In this document: in pieces, positions 5,213 to 10,717 of the stretch
Layout: each line of letters starts with the position of its first letter
How positions within the stretch are numbered: position 1 is the first letter of the stretch
Assembly: GCA_019421015.1 (NCBI GenBank)
Contig: JAHZGC010000044.1
Location: 1 to 10,717, forward strand
Origin: Coriobacteriaceae bacterium
GTDB taxonomy: Bacteria > Actinomycetota > Coriobacteriia > Coriobacteriales > UMGS124
Reading direction: 5' to 3'
DNA length: 10,717 nt
Notes under the pieces: model-generated
The model's input: the letters and a program-made list of their open reading frames with translations, nothing else
The model's database searches: none
Told to the model about the DNA's origin: nothing
Position numbers and translations under genes: made by a program

Positions 5213-6739
5213 ATGGCAGAGGAGCACGGCGTTGGCAGGGTGACCATGGGGCAGGCGTTGGCCGCGCTCGACCGCGACGGCTCCGTCGGAGTCCATCTGG
5301 TTGGGCTTCCTACAGCGTCTGGCTTGACGTTCGGCGAGTTCACCTACGACTCCCGTGCGGTGATGCCAACCACGCTGTACGCCTGCAAGGGAGCCACCTT
5401 CAAAGAAGGGTACCTGCGAGACGCCGTCGATCGGGGGGCGGCCGCCTATCTTGCCGAGCGTGCTTACGACGTCGACATCCCAGGCCTGGTGGTAAGCGAT
5501 GTCCGCCGCGCCATGGCCGTGCTGGCCGACGAGTTCTTCGGACACCCTTCGCAACGGCTTCCCGTTGTGGGCCTCACCGGAACCAAGGGAAAGACGACGA
5601 CGGCGTTTTACCTTGACGCCGTACTGAGGGCCGCCGGCAAAAAGCCTGCCATGATAACGGGCGTCGTCGTCGACGATGGGGATTCGCGCGCAGTGTCCCA
5701 CAACACGACCCCCGAGGCCATCGAGCTCCAAAGGGCCCTGGCCCGCTCGGCGTCAAACGGATGCGGCGCGCTGGTCATGGAGGCGTCGAGCCAAGGCCTC
5801 AAGTATGACCGGACCTACGGCGTGTGTTTCGAGGTCGCGGCCTTCACCAACATTGGAGAAGACCATATATCGCCTATCGAGCACCCGACGTTCGAAGACT
5901 ACCTGGCCTCCAAGCTGCGCATCTTCGAACAGTGCCGCACCGCCGTGGTGAACTTGGACTCCAAGTGCCTGGAAAGCATCCTGCCAGCTGCCGAGCGCGC
6001 CCCGCGCCTGCTCACCTATGCCTTAGAAAACCCTCGGGCAGATGTTCACCTCATGGGGTTGGAGCACCGGGGGGAGGGGCGCTGGCATCTCGACATAGGT
6101 GCTCCGAGCGGTGAGTTCGCCCTGGACCTTGCCGCCCTCGGACGTTTCAACGCCGCAAACGCCCTCGCGGCGGTTGCGGTTGCGCAGATGCTGGGGATTG
6201 ACGACGAAGCAATCTCGAGGGGCCTGGCGTTCGTCGCCGTCCCGGGGCGTATGGAGCGCTACGACGCGCCCGACGGGTCTGTCGTGGGCATCGTGGACTA
6301 CGCCCATAACGAGATGAGCATGGAGGCGGTCTTGCGCTGCGTGCGGGAGGAGTTTCCTGGCCGGGAGATAACCGTCGTGTTCGGCGCGACGGGGGAGCGT
6401 GCCACCCATAGGCGCCTCGGGCTGGGGCGCGCCGCGGGCCGGTTCGCCGACCGCATTGTCCTTACCGAGGACGACCCTGGCCGGGTGCCGGTCGCAGAGA
6501 TCTGCGATGCCATAGGGGAGGGGATCACGCAGGTCGGGGGTTGCTACGAGGTGGTGGAAGACCGTTCCGAGGCGGTGCGGCACGCGCTTGCGGCCGCCCG
6601 GCGCCCTTCGGTGGTCGTGCTGGCGGGGAAGGGGGCCGAGGACTGCATCCAGCGTGCGTGTGGCACGGTTGCCTGCAAGCCCGATGCCCAGCTGCTTTGC
6701 GAAGGTTTGGGACTGCCCTATGGGGGCGGAGGCAATTAA
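5213..6739 (+). CDS. murE: MurE-type UDP-MurNAc-tripeptide synthetase (Mur ligase)
   Basis: This cytoplasmic ATP-dependent ligase adds the third stem-peptide residue to UDP-MurNAc-L-Ala-D-Glu in peptidoglycan synthesis. It has 508 residues (family about 480-510). Visible motifs: YDSR (45-48) in the uridine-binding domain; P-loop GTKGKTTT (123-130); HNTTPEA (163-169); E190 in MEASSQ; DH (217-218); IEHPTFEDYLASK with the probable carbamylated K234; PGRME (344-348); DYAHN (362-366); LTEDDPG (417-423); AGKGAED (471-477). Many of these resemble the lysine-adding MurE of streptococci as I recall it. The DAP-specific DNPR motif is absent, replaced by DDPG, so a basic diamino acid (Lys or Orn) is the likelier substrate; this is inferred. 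ATG 5213 follows GGAG (5201-5204). It lies alone between the rplL terminator and the rpoB promoter. Its codon use is less biased than that of its ribosomal neighbours, as expected for lower expression. Confidence 0.88.
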   Translation: MAEEHGVGRVTMGQALAALDRDGSVGVHLVGLPTASGLTFGEFTYDSRAVMPTTLYACKGATFKEGYLRDAVDRGAAAYLAERAYDVDIPGLVVSDVRRAMAVLADEFFGHPSQRLPVVGLTGTKGKTTTAFYLDAVLRAAGKKPAMITGVVVDDGDSRAVSHNTTPEAIELQRALARSASNGCGALVMEASSQGLKYDRTYGVCFEVAAFTNIGEDHISPIEHPTFEDYLASKLRIFEQCRTAVVNLDSKCLESILPAAERAPRLLTYALENPRADVHLMGLEHRGEGRWHLDIGAPSGEFALDLAALGRFNAANALAAVAVAQMLGIDDEAISRGLAFVAVPGRMERYDAPDGSVVGIVDYAHNEMSMEAVLRCVREEFPGREITVVFGATGERATHRRLGLGRAAGRFADRIVLTEDDPGRVPVAEICDAIGEGITQVGGCYEVVEDRSEAVRHALAAARRPSVVVLAGKGAEDCIQRACGTVACKPDAQLLCEGLGLPYGGGGN

Positions 6740-6972
6740 GAAATTAAAAGCGGAAACAAGTGGGATGGGTTAATGCTGGTGTCACCGGGGCTATCATAAA
6801 ATGGACATAATCAAAAAGGGATGTACCAGCGGATTTAACGCAATCCCGGATACACTACGCTAATTTGCGGAGGCTGTCAACGCCGTTCATTGACGGATTT
6901 GTCCTTCGTGCAGTATATTAATACGCTGCAAATAATGCGCCATTTCTCTATCGATGAAGGAGGAATCGCCTG
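6740..6972 (+). other. murE-rpoB intergenic region
   Basis: This 233-nt stretch is richer in A and T than its neighbours and shows no supported gene. No intrinsic terminator for murE is evident. A weak stem (GGATT 6831-6835 with AATCC 6842-6846) has no T tract. It contains the rpoB promoter (6890-6919). The rpoB leader of about 47 nt ends in the strong Shine-Dalgarno AAGGAGG (6957-6963). Confidence 0.8.
6890..6919 (+). promoter_or_regulatory. Sigma70-type promoter for rpoB-rpoC
   Basis: TTGACG (6890-6895, 5 of 6 consensus) is followed by an 18-nt spacer and TATATT (6914-6919, 5 of 6). The predicted start is near 6926, leaving a leader of about 47 nt. An inverted repeat, GTCAA (6876-6880) and TTGAC (6890-6894), overlaps the -35 box; its meaning is unknown. 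rpoBC can thus be transcribed independently of the ribosomal protein genes. Confidence 0.78.
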
Positions 6973-10515
<3,543 letters not shown>

Positions 10516-10520
10516 AAGCT

Positions 10521-10717
10521 GTGGCTGATTTCGACAACAACGATTTCTCCGGGATTAAGATCAGCCTTGCCTCGGCCGATCAGATCCGTGGTTGGTCTCA
10601 TGGCGAGGTGAAGAAGCCCGAGACCATCAACTACCGCACCCTCAAGCCTGAGAAAGACGGCTTGTTCTGCGAGAAGATCTTCGGCCCGACGAAGGACTGG
10701 GAGTGCGCCTGCGGCAA
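10521..10717 (+). CDS. rpoC: DNA-directed RNA polymerase subunit beta', 3'-truncated
   Basis: Only the first 65 codons plus two bases are present; the gene runs out of the window without a stop. The translation has the RpoC N-terminal pattern (IKISLASADQIRGWSHGEVK, then KPETINYRTLKPEKDGLF and CEKIFGPTKDWECACG). The final CxC is the first half of the N-terminal zinc-binding domain. The start is GTG at 10521, with the Shine-Dalgarno AAGGAG (10507-10512) lying in the last codons of rpoB. The 5-nt gap and shared sequence suggest coupled translation of the two large subunits. Confidence 0.97.
   Translation, partial: MADFDNNDFSGIKISLASADQIRGWSHGEVKKPETINYRTLKPEKDGLFCEKIFGPTKDWECACG

Noticed and set aside
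4823..5731. A 302-codon minus-strand frame across rplL and the start of murE
   Set aside because: It crosses two well-supported plus-strand genes and the terminator between them, with no motif or start signal.

Overview
The window is a bacterial core-gene region, all on the + strand: the 3' part of tuf, then rpmG, tRNA-Trp, secE, nusG, rplK, rplA, rplJ, rplL, a murE-type Mur ligase, rpoB and the first 65 codons of rpoC. The GC-rich coding sequence, this gene order and the protein sequences suggest an actinobacterium. A Coriobacteriia lineage (Collinsella/Olsenella-like) is my best guess, partly because the Mur ligase looks like the basic-diamino-acid (non-DAP) type. That placement is inference; no marker here proves the genus.

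Layout. Positions 1-1142: truncated EF-Tu gene closed by a strong intrinsic terminator. Positions 1189-2470: a sigma70-type promoter drives rpmG and tRNA-Trp; a 14-bp hairpin follows the tRNA, and secE and nusG lie 3 nt apart. Positions 2576-3830: rplK and rplA. The 100-nt gap between them carries a structure that closely imitates the L1-stalk binding site of 23S rRNA just before the rplA Shine-Dalgarno, a probable L1 autoregulatory site. Positions 3831-4169: a 339-nt non-coding stretch with a 22-bp hairpin closing rplKA, an L10-leader RNA, a possible antiterminator and an intrinsic terminator before rplJ. Positions 4170-5120: rplJ and rplL (ribosomal stalk), ending at another terminator.

Positions 5213-6739: a complete murE-like gene placed between rplL and rpoB. 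It has no obvious promoter and begins only 35 nt after the rplL terminator. Positions 6740-10717: a 233-nt intergenic stretch with a good promoter, then rpoB (GTG start) and rpoC (GTG start, 5-nt gap).

Most genes serve transcription and translation: elongation factor, ribosomal proteins, NusG and RNA polymerase, plus the SecE translocon subunit and one peptidoglycan enzyme. I do not see mobile elements, CRISPR arrays or a new multi-gene system. The items most worth checking are the rRNA-mimic element before rplA, the L10-leader attenuator, the rebuilt and longer fork-loop-2 segment in RpoB, its acidic C-terminal tail, and the position and type of the Mur ligase.
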